From: Lentinus brumalis
Lineage: Eukaryota; Basidiomycota; Agaricomycetes; Polyporales; Polyporaceae
NCBI GenBank assembly: GCA_001792895.1
Contig: MARA01000034.1
Coordinates: 62,001 to 126,000, forward strand
Length of the DNA stretch: 64,000 nt
Direction: 5' to 3'
Positions 1-11,200 of this stretch are shown here, piece after piece. The notes beneath the pieces were generated by a model. That model ran no database searches. It saw only the letters and a program-made list of their open reading frames with translations, and had not been told where the DNA came from. Position 1 is the stretch's first letter. The number at the start of each line of letters is the position of its first letter. A program made the translations under genes and the position numbers.

Positions 1-745
1 CAGGAGCACCTGTAGGGCATATCCCGACCCCGCCCATCTCCCCATGATGCGCCGTGGTCACCCTTCCTCTGCATCGTGATGGAGTCCGCCCGACACTCGA
101 CATTGACGGTCCGAGGAGGTCTCGACATCGCGGCTCTTGTGCACTGCATGAGTCGTACAAGAGCCCGGCGTGCAGCCACAGGCGGCTCGTCGCGCTGAGC
201 CGAGGTGCGGGTGGAGTTTAGTCGGGATGATGCGTGAACGGAGGGTCCGAGAAAGCCGAATACAGTCGAGTCTCCGATAAAGAATACTCTCGGGAGACAC
301 CCAAAGTCGATTCGTTATGGGGGATATTCGTTACCGGAGGCTGGTTTGGCGGGGAAGCGCCCATTTGGGAGCGGGTTTTGCATGTCCAACTCGATTCATT
401 ATCGGAAATATTCGTTACCGGGTGTTTCGTTATCGGAGACTCGACTGTATTGCGAGACAGAGATCTAGGAGGAAAGCGGTTGGAACAGCACGCGAATATA
501 CTGTTGAGAGCCATATAACGTCGCCCAGGTCGCCTCCAGAAGTACATACCAAGTTCCCGTGGCTGAGCAGCGTCTAGAGGGCGTTGGGCTCCTGCACGCA
601 GTGCGCCTCGAAGTCTGCGAGTACGTACTGTGTTGTCGAAGGAACCGATGTGTACTCCAGGCTGCGCCACTATGTCCGAGTGTATGCGCATGAAGACATC
701 CTGCTGCCAGTGGTGGATAGGAGGGTTAAAGGGCCGTGGGAACAC
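1..745 (-). repeat. X0: partial member of the X repeat family
   Basis: Read on the minus strand, the stretch contains short conserved peptides (for example GSFDN and WRRPGRRYM) that match X4 in arm 2 and, more loosely, X1 and X3 (GSFDFAVLVQ). No continuous reading frame covers it and a MITE interrupts it. It lies head-to-head with the decarboxylase gene, as X4 does in arm 2. I do not recognise the ancestral protein. It could be a decayed host gene or part of a large transposable element. Confidence 0.6.
263..447. mobile_element. 185-bp MITE with TA target-site duplication
   Basis: Terminal inverted repeats begin CAGTCGAGTCTCCGATAA at 263 and end with the exact reverse complement at 447 (18 matching bases, extending imperfectly further in). 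The element is flanked by TA at 261-262 and 448-449. Arm 2 has the uninterrupted site with a single TA at 35656-35657. The TA target and TIR style suggest the Tc1/mariner-pogo (Fot1) superfamily. There is no coding capacity, so it must have been moved by a transposase encoded elsewhere. Confidence 0.93.
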
Positions 746-841
746 TTACGTCAGCGGGGGAACATCGTCATCGACCTCCGCCACATGCGTATAGATAGCA
801 GCCTGTGGTGTCAACAGCGATCCTGAACGCCATGCTCGACG

Positions 842-849
842 TATATATA
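842..849 (+). promoter_or_regulatory. TATA-like box of decarboxylase copy 1
   Basis: An eight-base TATATATA run lies 61 bp upstream of the decarboxylase start codon. The same AT run is preserved in arm 2 near 35041-35050 at the same distance, although much of the surrounding non-coding sequence has drifted. No experimental start site is known. Confidence 0.45.
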
Positions 850-910
850 TCTGCCCGCTGCTTGCTTCAGACCCACCGACTTCGTTTATCTCCTCATCGT
901 TCTCGCCGCC

Positions 911-2790
911 ATGTCGCACATCCCCGCAGACGTCGCCGACACCAAGCCTATCGAGCACATCCATCCCGACAACTTGCCCACCAAGGACCCCGACAATGTC
1001 GCCGTCGCCCTCCAGACCCTTGTCACGCAGTCGCAGCAGCACGACGACGTGAAGAACAGCATGCACGCTCCGATGCATCAACTTGCCAGCCTCCCGCTCG
1101 TGCACAGGCTCTTGCCAGGACTCAAGGACCTCGCAACGCAGTACCATGTCGGCAACTACGTGATCGTCCGCGCTACTGGGGAGAGGATCTTCGAGAGCAT
1201 GCCGATCTATCCTCGGTGAGTCACTAATTACGCGTGGACTCGGTCGGCTGGGCTCTGCAATGCGAGACGTGTGCGGCCGTTTCCTGGTGTGTCAGAGGTT
1301 CCATCGCACCCATCTCCATAGTCAGGACGCGTGTTAGGTGTACACGATACACGCGAATCCTCGACCTACCGTCGCCTCCGAGTGGCCACATGGGCGAGTC
1401 ATCAGCCTGATGCGATTATGCAGGAGGATGGTGATGCCTTGGGCTCGATGGGGACCCTCGGATAGCATCTTCAATTGCAATGCTTAGCCACCACATCGGG
1501 TTTCGGTGAACGGAAGACTAACTACCGATTCTTTACAGACTTGGCATGCATCTACTCTTCTACGGCGGCACACAGATCAAGCTTCTGCACAACCGTTCAG
1601 TCGAGTCGGTCTTGCGAGACCTCTCCGTAAGGGTACGCCCCTGTGACATGTTGGTCGAGACAAACTATGATGCTGATGCCTTCCCTTAGCAAGGGAAGGT
1701 GTACGACTCACCGGAATCTGTCAAGTCCATCCCGTCGTTCATCGAGACGTATTCCATCGGCCTGGACGAGCTCGAGCAGCCGGACATCACGAAGTACAAG
1801 TCCTTCAACGAATTCTTCTATCGGTAGGCGATATCCCGAACCTCGTCTTCTGGCCCGCTCAGCATCTGTTTACAGGAAGATGAAGGCTGGGGCACGTCCA
1901 GTGGCGAACACCGCAGACCCGAACGGCTTCTGCAGCCCGGCGGATTGCAGGCTGACCGTGTATCAGACTGTCACCGCCGCTACGCAGTTCTGGTAAGTGC
2001 CAAGTTCTGCACGCAGCACACTCATAACTCACGGTCGCCAGGATAAAGGGGAACAGATTCACTATTCCGGGGCTCCTCGGAGTCGCGCCGAAGTCAGAGG
2101 AGGCGCTGATGTTCGAAAGCGGAAGCGTGGCTATCTGCAGGCTGGCTCCCCAGGACTACCACCGGTTCCACAGCCCGATCGACGGGGTTGTGGGCGACAC
2201 CACCGACATACCCGGACAGTACTACACAGGTGTGTTACCTCGGCTCTGTCGGAGTGCTTGTACTGAGCGCACATGTGCAGTGAACCCGCAGGCGGTCAAC
2301 GAGCCAGGCTTCGACGTCTTCACCGAGAACAAGCGTTCGGTCCTCTACATGACGCACTTGCAGTCGGGTGCGCCGGTCGCCTTCGTAGCTATTGGTGCTA
2401 TGCTGGTACGCATACGAGAACGCGCAGCTCTTCCCGCTCTTACTACAATACTTATTACTTCCAGGTCGGATCTATCGCGTGGACGAACGGAGGCAAGAAA
2501 GGCCAGGCCGTGCAACGCGGCGAAGAGCTGGGGTACTTCGCGTACGGCGGGAGCACCATCGTCGTGCTCTTCCCGCAGGGTCTGATCGAGTAAGTCTTGT
2601 CCTTTTCTTTGCTTTGCGATTATGCTGACGCTGCCTCAGGTTTGACGACGACCTGCGCACGAACTCGGCGGTCCCGATCGAGACGCTGGTCAAGGTCGGG
2701 GACTCGCTCGGGCGCAGTGTGCTCCCTACCGGGGGCTTCGATGCTGCGGCAGTCGTCCGAAGCGCAGATGCGTCCGGGGGGAAGGTTTGA
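911..2790 (+). CDS. Phosphatidylserine decarboxylase family proenzyme, copy 1
   Basis: Members of this family remove CO2 from phosphatidylserine to give phosphatidylethanolamine; some fungal members act on amino acids instead. Eight exons (911-1215, 1539-1632, 1690-1823, 1876-1992, 2042-2229, 2281-2405, 2465-2589, 2640-2790) give 412 residues with no frame break. The self-cleavage motif is GGST (serine about 351, the future pyruvoyl group), followed by IVVLF. The general-base region reads LAPQDYHRFHSP (His257, His260), and SPADCR supplies the conserved Asp201. No C2 or EF-hand domain, signal peptide or membrane segment is visible, so it is a short soluble form rather than a yeast Psd2-like enzyme. 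The GGST motif fits a classical decarboxylase better than a PsiD-type tryptophan decarboxylase, which usually has GGSS, but the substrate cannot be read from sequence. The helicase gene follows on the same strand. Confidence 0.9.
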
Positions 2791-3267
2791 GACGCTCAAA
2801 CGGCTGGCGGACAAGTGCCATATCGCATCAGTGCAGGATTGGACGTGGACTTCGCAGATCAGCTATCGGACTGTTGTACGCTCGCACATGGACGCGCGCA
2901 AGTGTCGAACTATTGTACGATATGTATGTATGTACCCTATCTTTCCGAGTCGGATAGTGATCATCGAATCGCTATCTTCCCTGTCGATGCGGTGAGGCCT
3001 GGGGACAACGGTACGTAGGGGCCCGCATAGCTTGTGTCGGATGTTCTGACGACAGAGCCCAGAAGTGCGCTCAAGAGCCAATCCTGACTTACCGCAGCAC
3101 CGTGTCCGGCTTGCTCGTGTCTGGAAGCAGGTTTGAACTCGAGTCACCGCGGCCGAATAGGGCACGCTGCCGAAGCGTGCATCCTGCAGGGTCCTCAGGC
3201 CTCAGTGATATGATTGCTCTTTCTCTGCAGCAGACTGTCCCCAGTCTCTTCAGTCTACATCCTCGAC
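2791..3267. other. Intergenic spacer between decarboxylase and helicase
   Basis: No gene is visible. The spacer is conserved in arm 2. It contains a perfect 6-bp hairpin with a 7-base loop at 3162-3180 (GCACGC/GCGTGC), which survives in arm 2 at 31880-31898 as GCACGT/GCGTGC with a G-T pair. It also holds a sequence resembling an RNA polymerase III B box near 3130. I tested it as a tRNA and could not fold one. Confidence 0.5.
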
Positions 3268-6200
3268 ATGTCAGGCGTACTACAGCAGGACATCCTCCCG
3301 CAGAGCCTGGACTCCGTTCCTAGTGCGATTGCCATCCGGAAGCTCACCCTGAAAACGAGTGGCGCGATTGCCAGACATGTGCTCGATAACGACGTCGAGG
3401 TTCTGGGCGTCGCAGTTCGTCTATCCTCGAGCGGCGCCGTCGATGCCGTTGCATTCGCCACTCCCAACGTCGTCTTCTATCTCGACTCCGGCGGGATACC
3501 CGCGTCTATGAACAATGCCAGAACGGAACTGGAACGCGTGCTCGACGACCCGCGCTGCGTCCTTGCGGGGTTCGGGATGGCGCGTCTTGCACTGCACCTC
3601 TATCGACACTTCGGCGTCCATGTGCAAGGGGTCGACCTTGCGACGCTGTTAGCGCGGTCCAGGACGCCGCAGACTCCAGCCGAGTTCGCCTCCGACAAGA
3701 TCCACCCTCGTGTCAACAAGCACCGGATTCATGCGCTGTGGTATCATCATGAGGAACGGGATGTGTGTCTGCGCGCGTGGCTTTCAGCTGTGTATGTCCT
3801 GCATTCTCATCACGCTTCCCAATGTTGATCACCATCGTAGGTTGGCACAACACTCGCTATCCGCCATTCAATATGCCGCGAAAGTGCAGACCCGGAACCT
3901 CCAGGACGTGGAGCTGCGGTGCCTCTCGGAGCTTGTCATGAACGTCGAGCTGCTGGAAGCGGAGCGACCGACGCACATGGAGAACGAGTTCGAGCATGTG
4001 GAGATGGACGGGGACGGGCAGCTTCGTGTTCGGAACGCTCGGTTCAACACCCGCGTGCGCCCCAGCAGACAGGTGTGTAGTTGTCACTCCTTACTGTGTC
4101 CGACTGTTCATGACGGAGACGACTCGGACTCTCGCAGACTTCTGTGGTCCTGGAGACGGCGCACGGACAGAGCGTCATAGGTCACGCAGTTCGGTCGGAA
4201 GGGAAGGAGACGGGCATCAAGGTCGTCGGGGGCAACTTTCGCGGTACAGTCGAGCGTATCCGAGTCATTGGGCGCGAGGAGTCCACGAATGCGGAGCTCG
4301 CGCGCGACGGATTCATCCTGCTCGTGCTTCGTGGGGAGATTGTGTCGCTCACGGAGTCGGCGTTCATCTGCACGCTTTGGTTTCCTCCCAATACGCCGCC
4401 GCAGAGACCTTCCAGGGTTCGAATCGGTATTAGGGACACCGCGATCCAGGTTCCTGGTGCATACATGAAGCTCAATGCTTCGCAACGGGAGGTTGTTGAT
4501 GCGATGTGGTGCGACGACGAGCCGCTGGTGGTTGCTCATGGTATGTGTACTTCATCCTGCGTTTGAGAGGAGTCCTCTCTTCTGACGACGTCCTTTTAGG
4601 GCCGCCGGGGACGGGGAAAACAACGACTATCGCTGCTGCTTTGGAGAGATGGGACAGGGATGGGGAACCCGTGTGGGTCATCGCTCAGTCGAACGTCGGC
4701 GTGAAGAACATTGCTCGCACCCTCATCAAGTACGCCGTCGACTTCAAGCTCGTCGTTTCGAAAGAGTTCTATGTTGAATGGTGGGTACCTACTTATGTTC
4801 CCCTTGCCATGGCTTTGCTGACTTTCTTTTTTGGTGCAGGCATGAGCATTTGTACGAGAGTATTCGGGAGCGCCTCATTCGCTCCGATGATCTCTTCTCC
4901 GACCCCGTTAGTACTGAGCGCAGGCTCGGCGGCTCGACGACTATACTGTGCACCATCTCGATGCTGTCTAATCCGGCTCTCGACAACTGTGGTGTGTTTC
5001 ACATTGCCCCTGTAAACCGGCTGGTCGTCGACGAGGCTTCGCAGATTGATTCGTTCGAGCTCATGGTAAGTTTAGTAGTTACACTTGCATCATCGTACAC
5101 TGACGGCGTTAATCTAGCATTTGTTCCACAAGTTCAAGCACTTGGAAAAGGTCTGTATGTTTGGCGACCCAAAGCAGCGTAAGTCTGCAACATACGCAAT
5201 ATTCGCTATCTATTCTGATAACTCGGACTGCGAACATTCAGTGCCCCCGTATGGGCAGGAGACCGCCCCGCAGATGAAGACCATCTTCGACATCAAGCAT
5301 CTCAAGCCGTCTGCGTATTTCCTTAACACACAGTATCGAATGCCGATCCCGCTAGGCCGGTTCATCTCCGAAGAAGTCTACAACTCAAAGCTGCAGTCGG
5401 TGCACAGGATCGCCGACAAGTCTTGCGTGTCCTTCGTCGATGTGCGGAAAGGTCGGGAGCAGTCTGTCGGCTCCAGCTGGAGGGTAAGTACCTCTTTTAG
5501 GGCGACGAGTTGTTCATGAGTGCTAACTATGTCTCACAGAACGCGGAGGAGGTACACGCCGTCGTGAACGTTGTCAAGAACTATTACAGAAGTCTCGACT
5601 TCTGCATCATAACGCCCTACGACGGGCAGCGCGCAGCCATTGCTAGACGACTCGAGGCCGAGAACCTCCCATGGGAGTGCGTCTACAATGTAGACAGCTT
5701 CCAAGGTACGTATTGATTCTATTACTCTTTCCGTTCCGTGTCGCTCAATGGTCATACATCTCTGTCGACGCCCAGGTCATGAAGCGGCATATGTCATAGT
5801 ATCTACTGTTCGAACCACCCGTGCCGGATTCCTCAAGTCACTCAATCGCATGAACGTCATGCTCACGAGATGCACGACGGGAATGGTGCTCGTGACCAAC
5901 CGTAACTTCCTGTGTACCGCGGGGCGCGAAACCCTCCTCGGCAAGCTTGCGCAGCGCTGGGGTACGCGGAGAGACCTATGGGTCGACCCTCCAGGGCTCT
6001 CAGATCGCAGCGCAAGCCTACCTGGCGTACCGGGGATGGCGGCCCCAGTCGTCTCGTCCTCTTCAGCGCCATTCGATCCGTCTGCGAAAGGATCCCTTGC
6101 CAGACTCGTTCCTGGAGCATGGCCGGGAGCCAACTCTAACCATACTCCATCGCGATCAGGTTCACATACGTCGTACCACGAGACCGTTCCAGCTGCGAAC

Positions 6201-6488
6201 CAAGCTCGCGGGCGGGCGTTGCCCGAGGCCGTCCGATCCGTAGAAACATCTCACTTCGCACAAGGGTCTGGCGGCCAGCTCGCTTCTCCTAGTCGACAGG
6301 GATCTGACGATGTCCCGGAACGCGCACCGAGAGTACAGCCTTCGATGGCTGTGTCTCATGCTTGGACGCATTCCGGCATGAGAGGCTCCGGAGAGCATTT
6401 CCCTACGTTGAATGGTGGCGTGGCTCCAGGTAGGCGACCCGAGGCAAAGGGCAGGTGGGCCGCAGGGTCGGAAGCGTGCAAGCTGTGA
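3268..6488 (+). CDS. UPF1/MOV10-like SF1 helicase with exonuclease-like N-terminus, copy 1
   Basis: About 900 residues from roughly nine exons, all joining in frame. Helicase motifs appear in order: Walker A GPPGTGKTTT (about 4602-4632), TISML, DEASQ (motif II), GDPKQLPPYG (motif III, split by an intron), QYRMP (motif IV), VDSFQGHEA (motif V, also split) and MLTRC (motif VI). This is the AAA_11/AAA_12 architecture of superfamily 1B RNA/DNA helicases. Residues about 25-200 resemble a DEDD 3'-5' exonuclease fold (VLGVAVRL; VLAGFGMARLALHLYRHFG), but the expected acidic residues of motifs I and II are missing, so this part is probably non-catalytic. The last 180 residues or so are rich in Pro, Ser, Gly and Arg and look disordered. 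The start at 3268 is the first Met shared with copy 2. The RNA target and cellular role are unknown. Confidence 0.88.
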
Positions 6489-6670
6489 GCGACTTCAGAG
6501 CAGTGTCCTTCGAGTGAACACGATCGATTGTATATGGCGGGGTACTTACTTGCGCAGAGGCGGATCCTGCACACAATTACAATTGAAGTAAGTATCGCAA
6601 GTAACAAGTTCGCTGATGGTTGCTTGAAGCAAGACGTGCAGGGGCGCCTATTGCCTTGTCTCGCACCACC

Positions 6671-7305
6671 ATCCTATGTCCAGCAACCATCCACCGTGCA
6701 CTCTCTAGGTCGACATAACTCGACCACCTCGACGTCGTAATGATCCTTGCAATTCTTCGGAGCTCATATCAACGATCCAAATACAGCGCTTGTCCTATAG
6801 GCTGGAGTATTGCACGCTCGGTCGGACGATTCGAGCACCTGAAGCTGCAACGTCGGGAGTTAGAACTGGGTGGATTTAGGGTGGCTGTCTGTCTGGTTGG
6901 AATGGATTGGATATACAGTGGGTCCTAGGTGAGTGAGGATCGCTCCGAGCGTCGGCGCGTGGCTCCCCTTCGGTATCGCTACGACTTGGTATCGTTCACC
7001 GGGTTTACTGGGGCTGGGTTGGCTTGGAAGCTCCGAGTCCTATGTGACACAAGTGATTCCCAGACTCGCCTCCTATGCGTCATATCGGGATGCCAACCGC
7101 GACCGTTCGCACCATTCGTTGAACTGCAGGACAATGCCCTCTCGCTACCCTGGCCCCCGCCGCTATGGCACACGATACCTGCCGCGCGACTCAGGCTCTC
7201 GCTCCTTCGACGTCCCGAGCGACGATCCACCAGGAAGGCTTAGTCGATGGTGAGAGCAAATTCATGTGCTTTGTAACGAAGTAGTTGATCGTGCTATAGG
7301 ATGTG
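6671..7305. other. Unique spacer between arm 1 and the ATPase gene
   Basis: Homology with arm 2 stops just before this stretch. Open frames of about 100 codons overlap in several frames around 6929-7253, but none has a recognisable domain, a duplicate elsewhere in the window or clear splice signals. I call no gene here. Confidence 0.5.
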
Positions 7306-8077
7306 TTATGGCGTCTCATCCCCTACCGCGGCAGCTGGGAGATAGCTTACCACGTAATCTACTCGTTCCCAAATGTCCTTCACTGCTCCTCCAAGCGTGA
7401 CGTAGGGGATGGCGAGAGTGGCCAGCGTTTCATATAAGACCTCGTTGTATCTCCATGGATCCTCCAGCGAGCGCACTCCGTCGTCCACCAACCATTCAGC
7501 TACGGGCTCCAAGACGACTGCATCCGCATGTCAGATATGTACCGCTGCAGTTTCGGTAAGTTTCACGTACTAAAGAGCGACTGTCGGTATAACGGCAAGA
7601 CCGCTTTGAAGGTCTCGTCGTTCACAAGCTTTCGTCGTCCCTCCTGCGTTCCACTGGCCACTGAGGTGCTTGCGTATACGATGGAATCTACCGCAGACCT
7701 GTCGCTCAAGACAGGTAGGTGCGGGAGGCCCGGTTCAGAAGCTGACATGAACTTGAGTGCCTCAGCTTCCGCCTTCAGCTGAGCCAACATGATCGCGTGT
7801 TGCATTTCAAAGCTGCCGGTGTCGTTTCGTGTGAACCCCTGAGTCTTCATCACGGTCCTCGCAACCTCCTTGATGTACTGAGCTGTGGGAATCTGCAGTC
7901 GGCGAGCAAGGGCGTCGCATAGTGTGGTTTTACCGCTGGAGGACGGTCCAAGAACAAATATCGCGCTGTATTGGATGACTGCATCTCCACCTGAGCACGG
8001 CGCACAAAATTGCGAGCTCAGCCGAGTTTTTGGTTCGTGAAAAGAGAGGACTCACGATGAGCTGTGGCATCAGACAT
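7306..8077 (-). CDS. AAA_28 (NadR/TTD14-like) P-loop ATPase
   Basis: Three exons on the minus strand (8077-8056, 7990-7571, 7517-7306) splice in frame to a protein of about 217 residues. A short N-terminal arm precedes Walker A GPSSSGKTT (residues about 18-26). Downstream come the helical IPTAQYIKEVART segment, the DRSAVDSIVYA stretch (the conserved D-R-S/T of AAA_28 proteins) and a C-terminal lid-like region. These small ATPases are related to the kinase domain of NadR and occur widely as single-domain proteins in Agaricomycetes; the substrate is generally unknown. The first coding exon is only 22 nt, and this start was chosen because it joins the P-loop exon in frame. The gene is transcribed divergently from RdRP. 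The C-terminus could be longer if the GT at about 7346 is a real donor. Confidence 0.75.
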
Positions 8078-8285
8078 GTGCACGACAAGGTTCGTTATTC
8101 CTGCCCGTATCCCGAGTCCATATATACTGAACTCTTCGGCGCTGACAGTGTTCCCAGAGCCAAGGTTCCTTGGTGCTGCGGTAGTTGCAGGCGCCGCCAG
8201 GCTCGCGAGAGTCTTTTTGCGACTCTTCCTTGCCTCTCGACCCTTACGACCGCGCTTCACACGCACTGCGGCGACCTGGACGACC
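8078..8285. promoter_or_regulatory. Shared divergent promoter of ATPase and RdRP genes
   Basis: Only 208 bp separate the two start codons, which face away from each other. A TATATA run lies at 8121-8126. The proximity suggests a bidirectional promoter and possibly co-expression. No other element is recognised. Confidence 0.5.
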
Positions 8286-11200
8286 ATGAGCTATGTCGCC
8301 CTCCGAACAAATCCCTCTCCAGACGATACGGGATGGGTCTTCTCTGCGCGTCTCCCGCCAATGCCAAAGCGCCCTGGCATGGGAATGCACGTCGCCTTCA
8401 CGGCAGAGGCGATCAAGCTAGGCTGGATCCTGTTTCCGACCAACCGCATATTGCACTCGGACGACACTTCAAAATTTATACTCGCGTCCTTCGACGGGCT
8501 ACGCTTTCCTGACAAGCCGCCGTCGACAAACAGAGAATATAAAATACGCGTCTTCAAGGCCGGCTTGCATCTCAACGGTGTGGAGTATCGGTTCTATGGC
8601 CATAGCAACTCTCAGCTCGTGAGTCTCATCGTATCATTGCTAGCGGCATCATTTTCACCGTCTCTCCAAGCGATCGGGAAGCTGTTTCCTGCGAGCCGGC
8701 ACGGACCAAGAGCTCGAACGTCGCATCAATACCTACGGAGAGTTCGGAAAGATCAAGAACGTCGCAAAGTGTACGGTAGTATGTTCTGTACATCGTCGAT
8801 AGCTCACCGCACATCGCGCAGGCGCAAAGCGAATCGGGCTCCTGTTCTCAAAGGCGGAGATCGACTGGAACCTCGATCCCAAGGTTACGGAAGACATTGA
8901 CGACATCATCGTGAATGGCGAGAATTTCTCGGATGGCTGTGGGTTGATTGGTCCCAACTTCGCCCGACTCCTCAGCCGTCGCAAGCGTCTCGTCTTCCAC
9001 GGGCGTCCGTATACACCGTGTGTTATCCAGATAAGGTACGTAGTATCACTATGATGCAGGATCGCTGGTGAATGCTCACATTCTCCACATAGGTACAAGG
9101 GATACAAGGTATGAGCGACCGCTGTCTACTGATAGCTGTTTCCTCACGTCGTCGAGATAGGGTGTAATGATGCTTCACCCCGAACTGAACAAGCAATGTG
9201 TCGCGCAGTTCAGGGCAAGCCAGAAGAAGTTCCGTGCTACAACAGACAACACCTTCTCGGTCGTTGCATACTCGGTGCCATACTCGTACGCCCGCTTGAA
9301 CAACGAGATCGTCGTCCTCTTGTCAAGCCTTGGGATACCCCCTGATACGTTCCTCCAGCGCCAGACCCAATACCACGAGTGGATCCGGGATGCAGCTACC
9401 GACTGGCAGGTTGCGTTCAATATTCTATGTGCGCTGAAGCAGTACGAGGCGGCGGAACGCCTCCTGCTGGACGGACTAGAGTCTCCTGAAGTGCAGAAGA
9501 AGATTCGGTCGGTGCAGATGTCAGAGATCGGCTCCTTCAAGAAGAACGACAAGTTCCGCGCGAGGATGATCATACCTAAGTCGCGATTTCTTTTCGGCGT
9601 CTGCGACCCTTACGGTGTTTTGAACGAAGGCGAGGTCCATGTCCGGGTGTCCGTTCCTCGCAAGGGGGCTACTACGCTGAAGAACACTGAGGTCCTCGTC
9701 GTACGCAATCCATGCTTACATCCCGGAGACTGCCTGAAGCTATGGGCGGTCGAACATCCACGCTTGTCGCATCTTGTCGACTGTATCGTCTTCGCTTCGA
9801 AGGGACGCCGCGCAGCACCGGCGATGAGCGCGGGAGGTGATGTCGGTGCGCGTACTCCTCCCCATCCATCGCTCGGTTGGCTGATCAAGTCGCAGATGGC
9901 GACGAGTATACGGTAATTTGGGATCCTGACTTCGTACCTCGGAAGGTCGCGGAGGTACGTATCACCGGAATGTGATGTGTTGCCTGCGCTGAAGGCCCAT
10001 ATTTCACAGTCTTACACGTACCCGCCCTCAAGGAGCACACCGTACTCAACGTGACTAGGGAAGATCTAGCGCGGCACTTCGCGTCGTACAACACGTCAGT
10101 TGCAGGTTACTCTTGGCTATGGCTGCCCGCTGACAAAGCTATAGCATGGCTCTGGCACGGATCGTGAACCTGCATAACAAGTGGGTTCGCTACAGCCCCA
10201 AAGGCGCAATGAGCGACGAATGTCAAGATCTGAACGCCCTCCACTCTCTCGTCGTTGATGGCGGATCCGTCAAAATCCCCGATCGTCTTTTGCATCCACC
10301 GAGCGACCCGGCAGTCCCGTTTATCCTTGATCAGCTCCGAGAAGCCGCGAAGGCGTTCCATGACGAGTTCATGCAGGGGGCTGCGGCATCTGGAGAGCAA
10401 CACACTCACGAAGTGGAGTCTGAGGCCCTGCTGGTCGGTCTGCTGACCTCCGACAAGCTGGCGGTCTCGGAATACGAGCTGGCTATGATGGCGGTGCGAC
10501 TCGACACATCAGCTGGACATCCGTAGGCACCTCGGTCACGTCGACTTCAGCGCCTTCTCCACGGCGGAGAAGCATGCCTTCAGCTTTCACCTTGGGCTGA
10601 CCCCGCAGACAGACCCGTATGTCTGGAACAGGTGTGCTCCATCATGCGGACTTATGCAAACTGTCTCACGTACGCTGCAGCCTCATGCGCTCGGAAATAC
10701 TGCAACCGCGCGACCTTGAGGATCGCAAGCTTGGCGGACCGCTACGCCTGCAGAAGCTGTACTGTTCCTCACAGCAAGGTCGAGCAGCATTCTTTGAATA
10801 CCTGCGGGAAGCAACCGAGAATTTCGAGCGACGACTGCTTATCGTGAAAGTGAGCAAGAAAATACTGTCGCTGCCGATTCAGACTTCTCAACATATGGCA
10901 ATTACAGACTGACGATCGCTTCTCGTTCGGAGTGTTCCTGCGAGGGCCCATTGCTTGGGACAGTGATGTATGTCCGCTTTATTGCCAGTCATATAGTTGA
11001 TACTGACCTCCAGGACTCGCACAGGCTGAAATTGACCAAAACGTGGCCGTGTGTTCATTCATGCCGAAGGCGTCCACCCTCATGTCGACGTACTGGCAAG
11101 GGACGCGAGGATACCGCCTTTATTGCGGCGACAACGTGCTGCAGCTCTTTGACAAGCAGAGAGCGAACAGCTTCATCTTCATGACTCGCCCCCCGGCAGC

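Larger units (their letters stand above)
1..6670 (+). repeat. Arm 1 of a long inverted repeat (decarboxylase + helicase module)
   Basis: This block reappears in reverse complement at 28377-35913. Matching runs can be followed by eye from position 1 (facing about 35913) through the decarboxylase and helicase genes to a last shared run near 6660-6670 (facing about 28377). The left end of the arm lies outside the window. Arm 1 carries a MITE that arm 2 lacks, and arm 2 has a much longer first decarboxylase intron. Exons are far more alike than introns, so the duplication is not brand new and the coding regions appear to have been kept. Confidence 0.93.

Noticed and set aside
911..2790. PsiD-type tryptophan decarboxylase (psilocybin-like pathway)
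   Set aside because: The motif is GGST as in classical members, and no methyltransferase, kinase or P450 genes of that pathway are nearby.
3075..3185. Possible tRNA gene (a GGTTTGAACTC B-box-like sequence, GGTTCGAAC in arm 2, near a stem with a 7-base loop)
   Set aside because: The T-arm does not pair, the loop has no purine at position 37, and no acceptor stem can be formed on either strand.
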